A stretch of 64,000 bases of DNA from Fundicoccus culcitae (GCF_024661895.1 NZ_CP102453.1:806001-870000), one strand, 5' to 3'; counted from the first letter of the stretch, positions 25,137-34,705 are shown. Numbers and translations: made by a program. The notes: generated from the sequence alone by a model not told the origin.

Positions 25137-27086
25137 TTAAGCTGCATCATCTAGTTCTTCTTCAGATTCCGCCTCAGATTCCGTTTCTTCGGAAATATCT
25201 TCTTCCCCTTCGGAAACGTCTTCTTCTTCAACATCCTCTTCGGTTGTTTCCTCTTCGGTCACTTCTTCCGTTTCTTCGGCTACTTCTTCTTCATCGCTTG
25301 CTTCAGTTTCAACTGCTCCATTTATTTCCGCTACGGCCGTTTGTCCAGCAATACGTCCGAATACAACGATATCTAAAACGGCGTTACCACCAATACGATT
25401 GCCACCATGAATACCACCGGTTACTTCACCCGCAGCATAAAGACCTGGAATGATTTCACCCTCTGTATTTAAGACGTGTGTATTTGTGTCGATATGTAAT
25501 CCACCCATTGTATGATGGATTGAAGGCGTTACTAACAAGGCATAATATGGTCCTTCTGCCAGTGACATCGTCATATTTTCACGACCGAAGGCTTCATCCA
25601 CACCACTCGCTTGAGCTTCATTGTAAGCATCTAGCGTCGCTTGTAAAGTTGCGGCATCCATACTTAAATTAGCAGCTAACTCTTCAACCGTTGCCCCTGC
25701 AATAGCATCACCTTGTTCAATATAACTCGCCATTGAGGCATTTTGATCAACTAATTCTTGGTTAACAATTAAATACGCTTCGCCATCCGTTTCAGCTAAA
25801 ATGGCTTGTGAAACAACATCACGCGTTTTCAATTCATCAATAAAACGTTGACCTTCTTTGTTAACTAAAATAGCGCCATCGCCACGTAACCCTTCAGTAT
25901 AAAGTTTCCCTGTACCTGGTTGAGTCGTTGGGTGAATTTGGATTTGTTCCATATCAACCGTATCAGCACCAACGGCTAACGCCATTTCAATACCTTGTCC
26001 AAGGGCACCTGGTGCATTCGTTGTCCCAAAACCTACTAGTTCTGGATTATATTCCTCAACCATTTCTTGGTTGGCACCAAAGCCACCTGTCGCTAAAATA
26101 ACCGCATCAGCATAAACGTTAAATTCAACGCCATCTTTGTTGACTGCCGTCACACCGATAACACGACCTGTTTCATCTTGAATTAAAGCTGTCGCTTCTA
26201 CTTCTAACATAGGTTCAACACCTTGTTGGCTCAAAGCTACTTCTAAAACTCTAACAATTAATGGACCGACAGCAGAACCATCTTCAGGTTTATGAATCCG
26301 TGGATTAGTTGCCCCACCGGAGAAGCTAACATCTGTTAAGCCAGCGCCTAAATCATTCACCCAGCTTAACGCTTCAGCTGAATTTTCTACCATGACCCGT
26401 AATAAATCAGGATCATTGATTCCATGCCCACCTTCTAAAGTGTCTTGATAAAACACTTCAACAGAATCTTCAATACCTAAAGCTTCTTGAACATCTGTTT
26501 CCGCAGCATTCATACCACCCGTTGCACGGAGTGTATTACCCCCTAGCATGGACATTTTTTCCAAAAGTACCACATTAGCCCCATTGTTAACTGCTTCAAG
26601 TGCCGCTGTCAAACCAGCACCCCCGCCACCAACAACTACGACATCTGTATAAATATCTTCTTGTTCCACCACCGCTACTTCAGCCCGATTAGCTTCATCC
26701 GTAAGATAATCAATATCTCCTTCTGCCTGTGTTAAAGCATCGGTAATCGCTGCTAATATGGCATTACTCGACAATGTTGCACCCGATACTGTATCAACGG
26801 CTAAACTTTGATTAGCCACAATTTCTTCAGCAATCATCGTCATGGCATTCCCACCAATATCAGGAGTTTCACCATCACTAGCCACCACAATCGATTCAAT
26901 CGCATTCTCCGAAACGGTCACTGTAGCTTCCACACTGCCAGCAAATCCTTCGTCCGAAACACCCACATACGTACCTGGATTAAAAGTTAATCCTTGCGCA
27001 CCGACTGGTGTAAATACCGGGAACACAATGGCTAAAACCATCATGCTAACCATTAGAACCGACAACAACTTTTTAACGCCTTTCAT
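25137..27086 (-). CDS. Secreted fumarate-reductase-like flavoprotein with N-terminal covalent-FMN domain
   Basis: 649 residues. Signal peptide ~1-31 (FPVFTPVGAQG), FMN_bind domain ~35-118 with SGATLSS at ~101 (ApbE flavinylation site), FAD domain from ~148 (VVVVGGGGAGLTAAL), and a strongly acidic tail (~590-649, Glu/Asp-rich). The fumarate-reductase residues are visible in order: ATGGMNA, His in IQIHPTT, Arg in EGLRGDGAILVN, His in IHHTMGGL and Arg in HGGNRIGGNA. It should therefore reduce fumarate or a close analogue at the cell surface. Domain order is opposite to the flavoprotein at 7.8 kb. No sortase motif is seen. Confidence 0.88.
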   Translation of the reverse strand: MKGVKKLLSVLMVSMMVLAIVFPVFTPVGAQGLTFNPGTYVGVSDEGFAGSVEATVTVSENAIESIVVASDGETPDIGGNAMTMIAEEIVANQSLAVDTVSGATLSSNAILAAITDALTQAEGDIDYLTDEANRAEVAVVEQEDIYTDVVVVGGGGAGLTAALEAVNNGANVVLLEKMSMLGGNTLRATGGMNAAETDVQEALGIEDSVEVFYQDTLEGGHGINDPDLLRVMVENSAEALSWVNDLGAGLTDVSFSGGATNPRIHKPEDGSAVGPLIVRVLEVALSQQGVEPMLEVEATALIQDETGRVIGVTAVNKDGVEFNVYADAVILATGGFGANQEMVEEYNPELVGFGTTNAPGALGQGIEMALAVGADTVDMEQIQIHPTTQPGTGKLYTEGLRGDGAILVNKEGQRFIDELKTRDVVSQAILAETDGEAYLIVNQELVDQNASMASYIEQGDAIAGATVEELAANLSMDAATLQATLDAYNEAQASGVDEAFGRENMTMSLAEGPYYALLVTPSIHHTMGGLHIDTNTHVLNTEGEIIPGLYAAGEVTGGIHGGNRIGGNAVLDIVVFGRIAGQTAVAEINGAVETEASDEEEVAEETEEVTEEETTEEDVEEEDVSEGEEDISEETESEAESEEELDDAA

Positions 27087-27161
27087 AAAACAAACCCCTT
27101 TCTTTTTACCGCCAATCCATCAATTAGCGATAAACGATAAATGATATTAATAATCTTTTCC

Positions 27162-27216
27162 CACAATTAAATTGTGAAATTGATTACTATGTTTTCATTA
27201 TACACTGAATCAGTGT
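27162..27216 (-). promoter_or_regulatory. Promoter region with two perfect 15-bp palindromes
   Basis: CACAATT-A-AATTGTG (27162-27176) and ACACTGA-A-TCAGTGT (27202-27216) are each perfect with a one-base centre. The second overlaps the -10 TATAAT (27202-27197) of the flavoprotein promoter. Redox or anaerobic control would be logical for a fumarate reductase, but I cannot name the regulator. Confidence 0.6.
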
Positions 27217-27343
27217 CGTTTTAAAAGGATTTACCATTTTTAGAATAAATATTTTTAATAATCATAGTGCAATTTCCCTTTTATATCTATTACAATATTA
27301 CAATAAAAAAATATCATATATTACATCAGAACGGGTAATGAAC

Positions 27344-28504
27344 CTATTTCCGCATTTTTAAAATAAATTGATGAATCATCATAACTGATTTCCATAAAAT
27401 ATCTTCATTAAAATCAAACTTACCATTATGAAATGGATAAGAGAATTGATCGGGTTTTTTTGCAGTAAACACCAAAAAAATCCCTTTGGCATAATTAAAA
27501 TAATAAGAGGCTGTGTCGGCATTCAAATAGTCATTTTTAACTAAACGCGCATCATCGGACCAAATTTCTTTCCCAACTTGATCAGCTAAATCAACCAGAT
27601 CCCCATCGCTAATTATCGGTGGGGTTGGTTTATCCGTTAATTCAGTTTCTATGGTCACTAAGGATTGTTGACTAATTTGAGCTAATTCATCAAACAATCT
27701 TTGCCGCAATTGAAAATAGTCTTCAGAATTTGCTGCACGCAAAGCCCCTTCTAATAGGGTTGTTTTAGCAACAACATTTCGACTCGTTCCCCCATTTATT
27801 TTACTAATTCCCATAATAAAAGGTGCTTTCGATTTAAAATCGTTATTTAAATCGTGTATAACTTGTAACACTTGTCTAGCCGCATTAATACTATCTACTT
27901 CTTGATTATATAAACCCCAATGAGTTGAATGACCATTTATTTTAATGTTTATATTTCCTACAGTTGCTGAAGATGGATACTTGCTGTACTCAACACCTGA
28001 ATAAGCATCATTCGCATAATGAAACATGAGAAAATAATCGACCTGTGGATTTTCCATGACACCACCGTTTAACATAATATGCGTCCCTTTGCCATTTTCT
28101 TCGGCTGGTTGAAAAATAAATTTCACATTGATGGGCAATTGGTTTTGATGTGTTTGACAAATTTTCGCTAAAACCAGTCCAGCAGCAATGATCCCATCAT
28201 GCCCACAAGCATGCATAACCCCTTCATGTTGAGATTTCCATGGAAATTCATTTTCCTCTGTGACAGGCAAAGCATCCATTTCACAGCGAACAGCGATTGT
28301 TTTAGCCTGAGGATTATCTGACCAAATCATAGTGGTTATCCCATAATCACCAATTCTATTTGTTTCTAAACCTAACCGCTGTAAATATTTTTCTACAAAT
28401 GCAGATGTTTCTTTCTCTTGCAAGCTAATTTCCGGATTTGCATGAAAATGTCTACGTAAAGACACTAATTCTCCTTGATACGCTTCATAGTTTATTCCGT
28501 TCAA
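27344..28504 (-). CDS. M20-family amidohydrolase/peptidase
   Basis: 386 residues, TTG start (28504) behind GAAGGTG and overlapping the preceding stop codon (ATTGA), so translation is coupled. Motifs: RRHFHANPEISLQEKET, AVRCEMDALPVTEE, HACGHDG and FIFQPAEENGKGTHIM, which supply metal ligands of M20D aminoacylase/hippurate-hydrolase-like enzymes. It probably hydrolyses an N-acyl amino acid or a peptide-like amide. Confidence 0.85.
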   Translation of the reverse strand: MNGINYEAYQGELVSLRRHFHANPEISLQEKETSAFVEKYLQRLGLETNRIGDYGITTMIWSDNPQAKTIAVRCEMDALPVTEENEFPWKSQHEGVMHACGHDGIIAAGLVLAKICQTHQNQLPINVKFIFQPAEENGKGTHIMLNGGVMENPQVDYFLMFHYANDAYSGVEYSKYPSSATVGNINIKINGHSTHWGLYNQEVDSINAARQVLQVIHDLNNDFKSKAPFIMGISKINGGTSRNVVAKTTLLEGALRAANSEDYFQLRQRLFDELAQISQQSLVTIETELTDKPTPPIISDGDLVDLADQVGKEIWSDDARLVKNDYLNADTASYYFNYAKGIFLVFTAKKPDQFSYPFHNGKFDFNEDILWKSVMMIHQFILKMRK

Positions 28505-29043
28505 TTCATCACCTTCTTATTGAAGGTTGCCAACCAATCATTAAGTAAGTTATTACTTACCATCCGATAAGATGGTTTTTCTTGCTTTCGATAATTTTCA
28601 CTATGATGAACCGGCTGAATGCCATTTTTTAAATAAGCCTCTTTATAATTAATCCAATCTTCCCATGTAAAGTTAATATCAACAGAAGCAATCACTTGAT
28701 CGGTTATATGGAGATATTTATTAAAAAGGGCTTCTCCATTTGTTTTTGGAGGGTGATTGGCGGTTTGGACAAAAAGCTGAAACAGCGTGTCGGCAGGTAG
28801 GTTTTGCTGTTTCCAAGCAGCGATATTGACGCGAGCGTAATCTGGCGAAAGGCCTTCATACAAAGGACTGTTGTTAGGAGCCGTCTTTTCACATTCCGCA
28901 TCGAAGTAGGACCTCGCTGCATGAACATCGGAAAGTAGGTGTTCGGCACCAAAAGCGGCTTTGAAACATAACTTCATAAAATCTTGTGGTGCCATCGAAT
29001 CGTGTAATTTAATTTGTTCTTTTATTTTGGCCTCAAATTCCAT
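28501..29043 (-). CDS. Conserved-looking protein of unknown function, coupled to the M20 amidohydrolase
   Basis: 180 residues from the ATG at 29043 (GAGGTGATACG upstream). No membrane segment or signal. Notable stretches are FMKLCFKAAFGAEHLLSD near the N terminus, SPDYARVNIAAWK, and HHSENYRKQEKPSYRMV near the C terminus, suggesting a folded cytosolic enzyme. I do not recognise the family. Its end overlaps the amidohydrolase start. Confidence 0.6.
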   Translation of the reverse strand: MEFEAKIKEQIKLHDSMAPQDFMKLCFKAAFGAEHLLSDVHAARSYFDAECEKTAPNNSPLYEGLSPDYARVNIAAWKQQNLPADTLFQLFVQTANHPPKTNGEALFNKYLHITDQVIASVDINFTWEDWINYKEAYLKNGIQPVHHSENYRKQEKPSYRMVSNNLLNDWLATFNKKVMN

Positions 29044-29230
29044 CGTATCACCTCGTATCATCAGTGTAGCATGAAATGTATCCCTTTTGTAAAAATAAAT
29101 ATCCCCACCACGAAAAGGCTATTCACTTTAGCCAAATTTATTTGCAAGTGAGAAAAACGACTAAATGGAGAAGTAATGACGGTTGACAGCTCATCATAAA
29201 TGATAGGGCTTGTTAAATATAAAATTAACA

Positions 29231-29273
29231 AAAAAAAACGCTACTTCTGGTCACCCAACCTGAGTAGCGTTTT
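29231..29273 (-). terminator. Terminator of phhB
   Basis: AAACGCTACT / AGTAGCGTTT stem; the minus strand then runs into eight T residues. Confidence 0.8.
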
Positions 29274-29294
29274 AAATATCTAGTACATTCAAAA

Positions 29295-29591
29295 CTATGG
29301 CATTTCAATTTGATCAATTTTTTGAGCTAACGTAAAGTCTTTTTCAGTCAAGCCATCGCCTTCATGCGTTTCTTGATTAATGACTACCTTCCCATAAGAT
29401 AGCTGAATATCAGGATGATGTTTTTCAGCCTCCGCAATCTCACCGACTTTATTTGTAAAAGCTAAGGCTTCCTTAAAGTTCTTGAATTTATAAGCTTTAG
29501 TTAACTTCTTATCATTTTCGAGTGTCCAGTCCGTGAGACCTTGCATGTTAGTTTGAATTTCTTCTGAATTTAAGGCTTTATTCTTTGACAT
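29295..29591 (-). CDS. phhB: 4a-hydroxytetrahydrobiopterin dehydratase (PCD/PhhB)
   Basis: 98 residues from the ATG at 29591 (GAGGAGGT upstream). Motifs GLTDWTLENDKKLTKAYKF, FTNKVGEIAEAEKHHPDIQL and VVINQETHEGDGLTEKDF contain the catalytic His pair. It recycles pterin carbinolamine or acts in pterin/molybdopterin metabolism where no aromatic hydroxylase is present. Monocistronic. Confidence 0.9.
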   Translation of the reverse strand: MSKNKALNSEEIQTNMQGLTDWTLENDKKLTKAYKFKNFKEALAFTNKVGEIAEAEKHHPDIQLSYGKVVINQETHEGDGLTEKDFTLAQKIDQIEMP

Positions 29592-29828
29592 GGTGTACCT
29601 CCTCAAAATATTTTTCAACAATCTTTCGTTAATTTAATTATAAAATTAATTCAGCAGATTGCCAAATAATATGCTGTGAAGGGGGCTTGTCATTAAGTAA
29701 CGAATTATTTCTTTGCTGAATTTTGCGGATTAATTTAGGTATGTGGGTTAGTGAACGACCAAATGACTAAGATAGCTATCAAGCCAACTCGTTAAACAAA
29801 GATTATAATGGTGTTTCGCTGTTGCTTT
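29592..29828. other. Gene-free flank left of the 43-bp array
   Basis: AT-rich sequence with no gene or recognised signal apart from the phhB upstream region. Confidence 0.5.
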
Positions 29829-30473
29829 AACTTCTGAGCCGTTAGAAGTTCATGTGTTCGCCAATCACTTTAACTTCTGACCAGTTAGAAGTTCATGCGT
29901 TCGCTAAACACTTTAACTTCTGACCTGTTAGAAGTTCATGCGTTCGCCAATCACTTTAACTTCTGACCTGTTAGAAGTTCATGCGTTCGCCAATCACTTT
30001 AACTTCTGAGCTATTAGAAGTTCATGCGTTCGCCAATCACTTTAACTTCTGAGCTGTTATAAGTTCATGCGTTCGCCAATCACTTTAACTTCTGAACCGT
30101 TAGAAGTTCATGCGTTCGCCAATCACTTTAACTTCTGAGCTGTTAGAAGTTCATGCGTTCATCAATCACTTTAACTTCTGAGCTGTTAGAAGTTCATGCG
30201 TTCGCCAATCACTTTAACTTCTGACCTGTTAGAAGTTCATGTGTTCATCAATCACTTTAACTTCTGAGCTGTTAGAAGTTCATGCGTTCGCTACTCACTT
30301 TAACTTCTGAGCTGTTAGAAGTTCATGCGTTCGCCAATCACTTTAACTTCTGAGCTGTTAGAAGTTCATGCGTTCGCCAATCACTTTAACTTCTGACCTG
30401 TTAGAAGTTCATGTGTTCGCTAAACACTTTAACTTCTGAGCTGTTAGAAGTTCATGCGTTCGCTACTCGCGTT
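29829..30473. repeat. Palindromic tandem repeat family D, fifteen 43-bp units
   Basis: AACTTCT starts at 29829 and recurs every 43 bp without slippage to 30431. Each unit has AACTTCTGA-N4-TTAGAAGTT (one G-T wobble in the stem) and a 21-bp linker of the type CATGCGTTCGCCAATCACTTT. Variation is confined mostly to the four-base loop (GCTG, CCTG, CCAG and so on) and a few linker sites. There are no unique spacers. A separate 8-bp palindrome ACAGCTAG..CTAGCTGT follows at 30506-30525. Confidence 0.9.
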
Positions 30474-30618
30474 AAACTATTTTACTAACCATTGATTTCC
30501 TTGCACAGCTAGTCAACTAGCTGTCAATCCTATCACAAAATGCGTGATCCCAAAAGTCGAGCTGAATAATTACACCATCCACTCGTCACACCCCGCACCC
30601 TTTCTTAGCACTAACCTA

Positions 30619-33117
30619 TTATTGACGCGAAAGTTTCCAGAATTCCATCCACGATGCTGCAATTAACGCAAGGATAGCTAAACCAATGGTAGGTAAGATG
30701 CCAATCTTTGTTAGATTCAAATACTCCCTTATCACAGGTACATTTAGAGCGACAACCAAAAATAACACAATACCTATTATCCAAATATTAAACGGTTTAC
30801 TAGAAAAAACACCCACTTCTTTAAGAGGAATATCGTTGGTTCTCATGTTCAGCGCCAAGCTAACATGCCCAAAAAGCCAAGCAACAAAAGCAAATGTTTG
30901 TGCTGTAGTTAAATCATTCGTTGAATTCAAAATATAGAAATACACCAGTAAAACAAGCACCGAAAGGGTTAAGCCCCCGCTTAAAATACCGGTTATCATT
31001 TGTCTATTCATAAAGTTTTCATTGGGATCTCTAGGTTTACGCTTCAAAACATCTGATTCAGCCGGTTCAGCTACAAACGACGTCGAAGCAGCTAAATCCA
31101 TAAACAACTCTAAAATAATGATTTGGATGGGTGAAAACGGCATGGGTGTATTAAATAATACAGGCACTAGGAAGGTAATAATCAAACCAACTTTACAAGC
31201 TAAATAATATTTTACACATTTTGATAAATTATCATATAAACGTCGACCTTCTTCGATGGCTACGATAATTGATGCAAAGCTATCATCAGTTAAAATCATA
31301 TCTGCTGCTTCTTTTGCGACGTCGGTTCCAGATATCCCCATGGATATTCCAATATCTGCCGCTTTTAAAGCAGGCGCATCATTGATACCATCACCCGTTA
31401 CAGCGACAACTTCTCCCTTAGCATGTAACGCATGTACTATGTTCAGTTTTTGTTCAGGTGAAATTCTAGCAAACACATTACATTCTTCCACTTTTTTAGC
31501 TAGCCTTTCAGCGGACATCGCGGTGATTTCATCGCCGGTAAGGACTCCGGTCACCTCGATACCAGCATTTTCAGCGACCCGTTTAGCTGTACTGGCATGA
31601 TCTCCGGTAATCATCATTACTTTAACACCAGCACTTTTACAATCGCTAACGGCTTCCTTAACGCCTTCGCGAATGGGGTCATCAAAACAAATTAACCCGG
31701 ATAAAGTAAACAACGTTTCCGTTTCAACCTTAAAAGCAACCGCAATCGTTCGATAGCCTTCCGACATATAGTCTTTTAACTGTTTCTCCATCGCAGCATC
31801 TGGTTGAGAAAGAGAGAAAATACTTTCAGGAGCCCCTTTAATAAGCGTAATAGTTTTCCCTTCATACGTATAGCGTGAATTAAAGGTTTTATTACCCTCA
31901 TCAAACCCAAAATCTTCAACTAAATGATACTCTAATAATAAATCTCTCCGGTTAATACCCAAAGCTTCCGCTTTATCAACTACGGCTTTATCCATCGGAT
32001 CACCTAAAAAGCCACCCTTACTATCATAACTAACATCAGCCATTAAAGACCCATAAGTAAATAAACGCCTTTCATCAGGTGTAGCCCACTGGGTCAGTGT
32101 CATTTTATTTTCGGTCAAGGTGCCGGTTTTATCCGTGGCAATCACCGTGACACTCCCCAGCGTTTCAGCTGCCTTCGTACGTCGTATTAAGACATTTTTT
32201 TTGGATAAATTAATAGCGCCTAAACCTAATAACATCGTCACGATAATCGGCATTTCTTCAGGAATAGTCGCAAAGGCTAAGGATAAACCGGTTAAAATCA
32301 TTTCTTGAATTGGAAGTCCTCTTAACACACCTAACACAGGAATGAGAATACTAAATCCCAAAGCAAGCCAAATTAAATTATTAGATAACTGCTTCATCGA
32401 TTTTTGTAAAGGTGTTTTCGGTTCTCTGGCTTCTTGGGTTAAACCGGCTATTTTACCCAGTTCCGTTTCCATACCTGTACTAACAACCATAGCTAGTCCT
32501 TTACCTTTTAGAATGACGCTACCCATATGAACCATATTGGTTCGATCGTTTAAACCTGTTGCTTCAGGAATTTTTTGTGCATGTTTAGAAATCCCCATCG
32601 ATTCACCTGTGAGTTGCGACTCATCAGCTTCCAAACCATGTGCTTCAATGACACGGGCATCAGCGCTGATTTTTACACCATTTTTTAAGATAAGGATGTC
32701 ACCCACTACAATTAAACTGGTTTCTATCTCCGTGGCTTTTCCATCCCTTATGACCCAACTAGTTGGTAAAGCCATTTTTTGCAAAGACTCAATACTTTTC
32801 TTAGCCTTATATTCTGTGTAAACTTCAACAAAAGTAACCGCAAGAATAACAAATATAATCGTAATGGTATCGCCAACATTCCCCCAAATACTATAAATAA
32901 CTCCGATAATAAGGAGTAAAATAATCAATGGTTCTTGAATTTCTTCAATTAAAATATCCCAAAAGGTGATATTTTTTGAATGGGTGATTTTATTTAAGCC
33001 GTTTTCTTTCAAGCGCTTCTCTGCTTCGGCTGAACTCAGTCCTTTGGTTGGATCGGATTCTAAGACGGTTGGGAGTGCTTCTGTATCTAGAGACCAAGGC
33101 ATATCGACTTTTTTCAC
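30619..33117 (-). CDS. Cation-transporting P-type ATPase (calcium-type, P2)
   Basis: 832 residues, GTG start with AGAAGG upstream. N-terminal cation-ATPase domain (TEALPTVLESDPTKGLSSAEA), ten likely helices, TGES loop (QLTGESMGI), PEEMP ion-binding helix, phosphorylation motif DKTGTLT, KGAPE nucleotide loop and VTGDGINDAPALKAAD hinge. All catalytic motifs are intact. It probably exports Ca2+ or Mn2+ from the cytoplasm. It lies 21 bp behind a ChrB-N-domain gene in the same operon. Confidence 0.92.
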   Translation of the reverse strand: MKKVDMPWSLDTEALPTVLESDPTKGLSSAEAEKRLKENGLNKITHSKNITFWDILIEEIQEPLIILLLIIGVIYSIWGNVGDTITIIFVILAVTFVEVYTEYKAKKSIESLQKMALPTSWVIRDGKATEIETSLIVVGDILILKNGVKISADARVIEAHGLEADESQLTGESMGISKHAQKIPEATGLNDRTNMVHMGSVILKGKGLAMVVSTGMETELGKIAGLTQEAREPKTPLQKSMKQLSNNLIWLALGFSILIPVLGVLRGLPIQEMILTGLSLAFATIPEEMPIIVTMLLGLGAINLSKKNVLIRRTKAAETLGSVTVIATDKTGTLTENKMTLTQWATPDERRLFTYGSLMADVSYDSKGGFLGDPMDKAVVDKAEALGINRRDLLLEYHLVEDFGFDEGNKTFNSRYTYEGKTITLIKGAPESIFSLSQPDAAMEKQLKDYMSEGYRTIAVAFKVETETLFTLSGLICFDDPIREGVKEAVSDCKSAGVKVMMITGDHASTAKRVAENAGIEVTGVLTGDEITAMSAERLAKKVEECNVFARISPEQKLNIVHALHAKGEVVAVTGDGINDAPALKAADIGISMGISGTDVAKEAADMILTDDSFASIIVAIEEGRRLYDNLSKCVKYYLACKVGLIITFLVPVLFNTPMPFSPIQIIILELFMDLAASTSFVAEPAESDVLKRKPRDPNENFMNRQMITGILSGGLTLSVLVLLVYFYILNSTNDLTTAQTFAFVAWLFGHVSLALNMRTNDIPLKEVGVFSSKPFNIWIIGIVLFLVVALNVPVIREYLNLTKIGILPTIGLAILALIAASWMEFWKLSRQ

Positions 33118-33138
33118 TATTTTCTACCTTCTATCCTT

Positions 33139-33681
33139 TTAATTGTTTAATTCATACACACGGTTAGTAAACGTCTCTAAAAGATTTTGGCATTTTTCTA
33201 TAGCTTGTATGGCATCCGTTTTTAATGGGGCTGTGAAGGAATCCCTAAAACTAATCTTCTTAAACCATTCAAGTAATTTATTATATTCATCTTCATTTTC
33301 TTCAAGTTCAACATAAGTAAAATTGTCTTTGTTCGTCTCATTTTCTATTTCAGCATAGAAGTCCTCACACTTTTCTAAAAACTCCTTATACTCTTCATTC
33401 CTAGCTTGATTGAATATATCAACAATATCGTCCGAACTTGTTGTAGTAATAAAATCAGCCTTAGCTAAGTAAGCCGTACCATGGTTGTCTTGGATTTCAT
33501 TGACAATATCATTAAAAAAATCCAAGTGATTATCCATTGCTGGTAAAAGCCAAGTCGATTGCCCAATACTGACAGCCCCTTGTTTTTTTAATTTCCTCCA
33601 CACACTAACCCTGACACGTGATGGCTCTTTCGGAATTGTAAAATTAAGCATTAACCACTCGTAGTCAACTTGATTTTCCAC
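33139..33681 (-). CDS. ChrB N-terminal-domain protein
   Basis: 180 residues from a GTG at 33681 with AAGGTGG upstream; the longer frame lacks a ribosome site. The start WLMLNFTIPKEPSRVRVSVWRKLKKQGAVSIGQSTWLLPA is the ChrB N-terminal domain, associated with chromate sensing. The rest is an acidic helical region. It lies just before the P-type ATPase in the operon and may be a regulator or accessory for metal response. The association with a P2 ATPase rather than ChrA is unusual. Confidence 0.75.
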   Translation of the reverse strand: MENQVDYEWLMLNFTIPKEPSRVRVSVWRKLKKQGAVSIGQSTWLLPAMDNHLDFFNDIVNEIQDNHGTAYLAKADFITTTSSDDIVDIFNQARNEEYKEFLEKCEDFYAEIENETNKDNFTYVELEENEDEYNKLLEWFKKISFRDSFTAPLKTDAIQAIEKCQNLLETFTNRVYELNN

Positions 33682-33709
33682 ATCACACCACCTTTCTTTT
33701 TCAACGATT

Positions 33710-33735
33710 GTAACACCTGTTACTTGTAGCAAGTA
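33710..33735 (-). promoter_or_regulatory. Adjacent palindromes upstream of the ChrB-N/ATPase operon
   Basis: GTAAC-ACCT-GTTAC (33710-33723) overlaps TACTTG-TAG-CAAGTA (33721-33735). Both are perfect and lie about 30-55 bp upstream of the GTG start, so one is a good candidate operator. Confidence 0.5.
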
Positions 33736-33931
33736 TTACATTAGCATTCTTTTTTTCATTTGTCTATCATTTCATCAAAAAAAATCGCCAATCATGGAAG
33801 ATATCCACTGACTGGCGAAAGTATATATTTATAAGTTGAGTGATTAATTATAAAAGATTAATCAACCAACCAACAAAGCCCCACTTAACAGTCTTAACTC
33901 ATAAGCGAGGCTTCATTTTTCGATAGTTAAG

Positions 33932-34705
33932 TTAAATATTTAGGGCTTTATAATTTTCATAAATCTGCTTTTGCACCTCTTGACGATTTAACTTTTTAAT
34001 TTCAGCTATTTTATCCAGTATATGCCCAATAACAACATCGGATGGCTCAATCTGATCACTATGCGCAATCGTCTTGTAACTCTCTATCGCTGTCAATAGC
34101 CGAGATAAAGGGATCTGTTCAATCATCGTTTGAAAATGATCATAAACTAAATAGTCAGGTGTTATCACAAAATAACTATCTAACCCCAAAAAGTGTTCAA
34201 GTTGATCCACTTGATCCAATAATAGTATATGCCCCCGTGCATTTAATTCCACCATGACTTTTAAAACCTGTTCTGAACTATTAAACGCATTAATAAAAGC
34301 TTTTTTATGATGATCTTGAGCGGCTTTCAAGAAATAACGAAAAACCTCTTCTTGTGCATGCAGTAATTCGACACTTGAACGATAATTTTGAATCCCAATG
34401 CAACCAACAAAATCGCATACGTCAAAGTAATCGGGTAAATCTAATAAATCAACTTTTCCACGAATTTTATGAGGTGCATAGCCAAACCCTTTACGAATGA
34501 GTTTAGATTCGGGTAAATTCTCACAAAAATAATCAAAATCTTCAGGACGCTCACTCATTGCCAATGTTATCATATTGCCATTAGTTACCCATTCCAAGCC
34601 TTTATCCAGGCCAGGACCATCCGATTCATAATGAAGAAAATAATCTCCGGCATTAATTAAAGGGATATCAGTTTTACTAAAAAGGGATTTAAATTGCTTA
34701 AACAT
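33932..34705 (-). CDS. Uncharacterised protein, possibly TatD/metal-hydrolase-like
   Basis: 257 residues from the ATG at 34705 (GAGAGGAGC upstream). The ending (DVVIGHILDKIAEIKKLNRQEVQKQIYENY) resembles the C-terminal helices of TatD-family hydrolases and the LLDQVDQLEHFLGLDSYFV stretch suits a barrel strand-helix. The metal-binding His/Asp set typical of TatD is largely absent. A degenerate member or an unrelated fold are both possible. Confidence 0.5.
   Translation of the reverse strand: MFKQFKSLFSKTDIPLINAGDYFLHYESDGPGLDKGLEWVTNGNMITLAMSERPEDFDYFCENLPESKLIRKGFGYAPHKIRGKVDLLDLPDYFDVCDFVGCIGIQNYRSSVELLHAQEEVFRYFLKAAQDHHKKAFINAFNSSEQVLKVMVELNARGHILLLDQVDQLEHFLGLDSYFVITPDYLVYDHFQTMIEQIPLSRLLTAIESYKTIAHSDQIEPSDVVIGHILDKIAEIKKLNRQEVQKQIYENYKALNI

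Noticed and set aside
29829-30473. CRISPR array between phhB and the P-type ATPase
   Set aside because: The period is right for a CRISPR-like scan hit, but the linkers are near-identical in all units and there are no cas genes. It is a plain palindromic tandem array.
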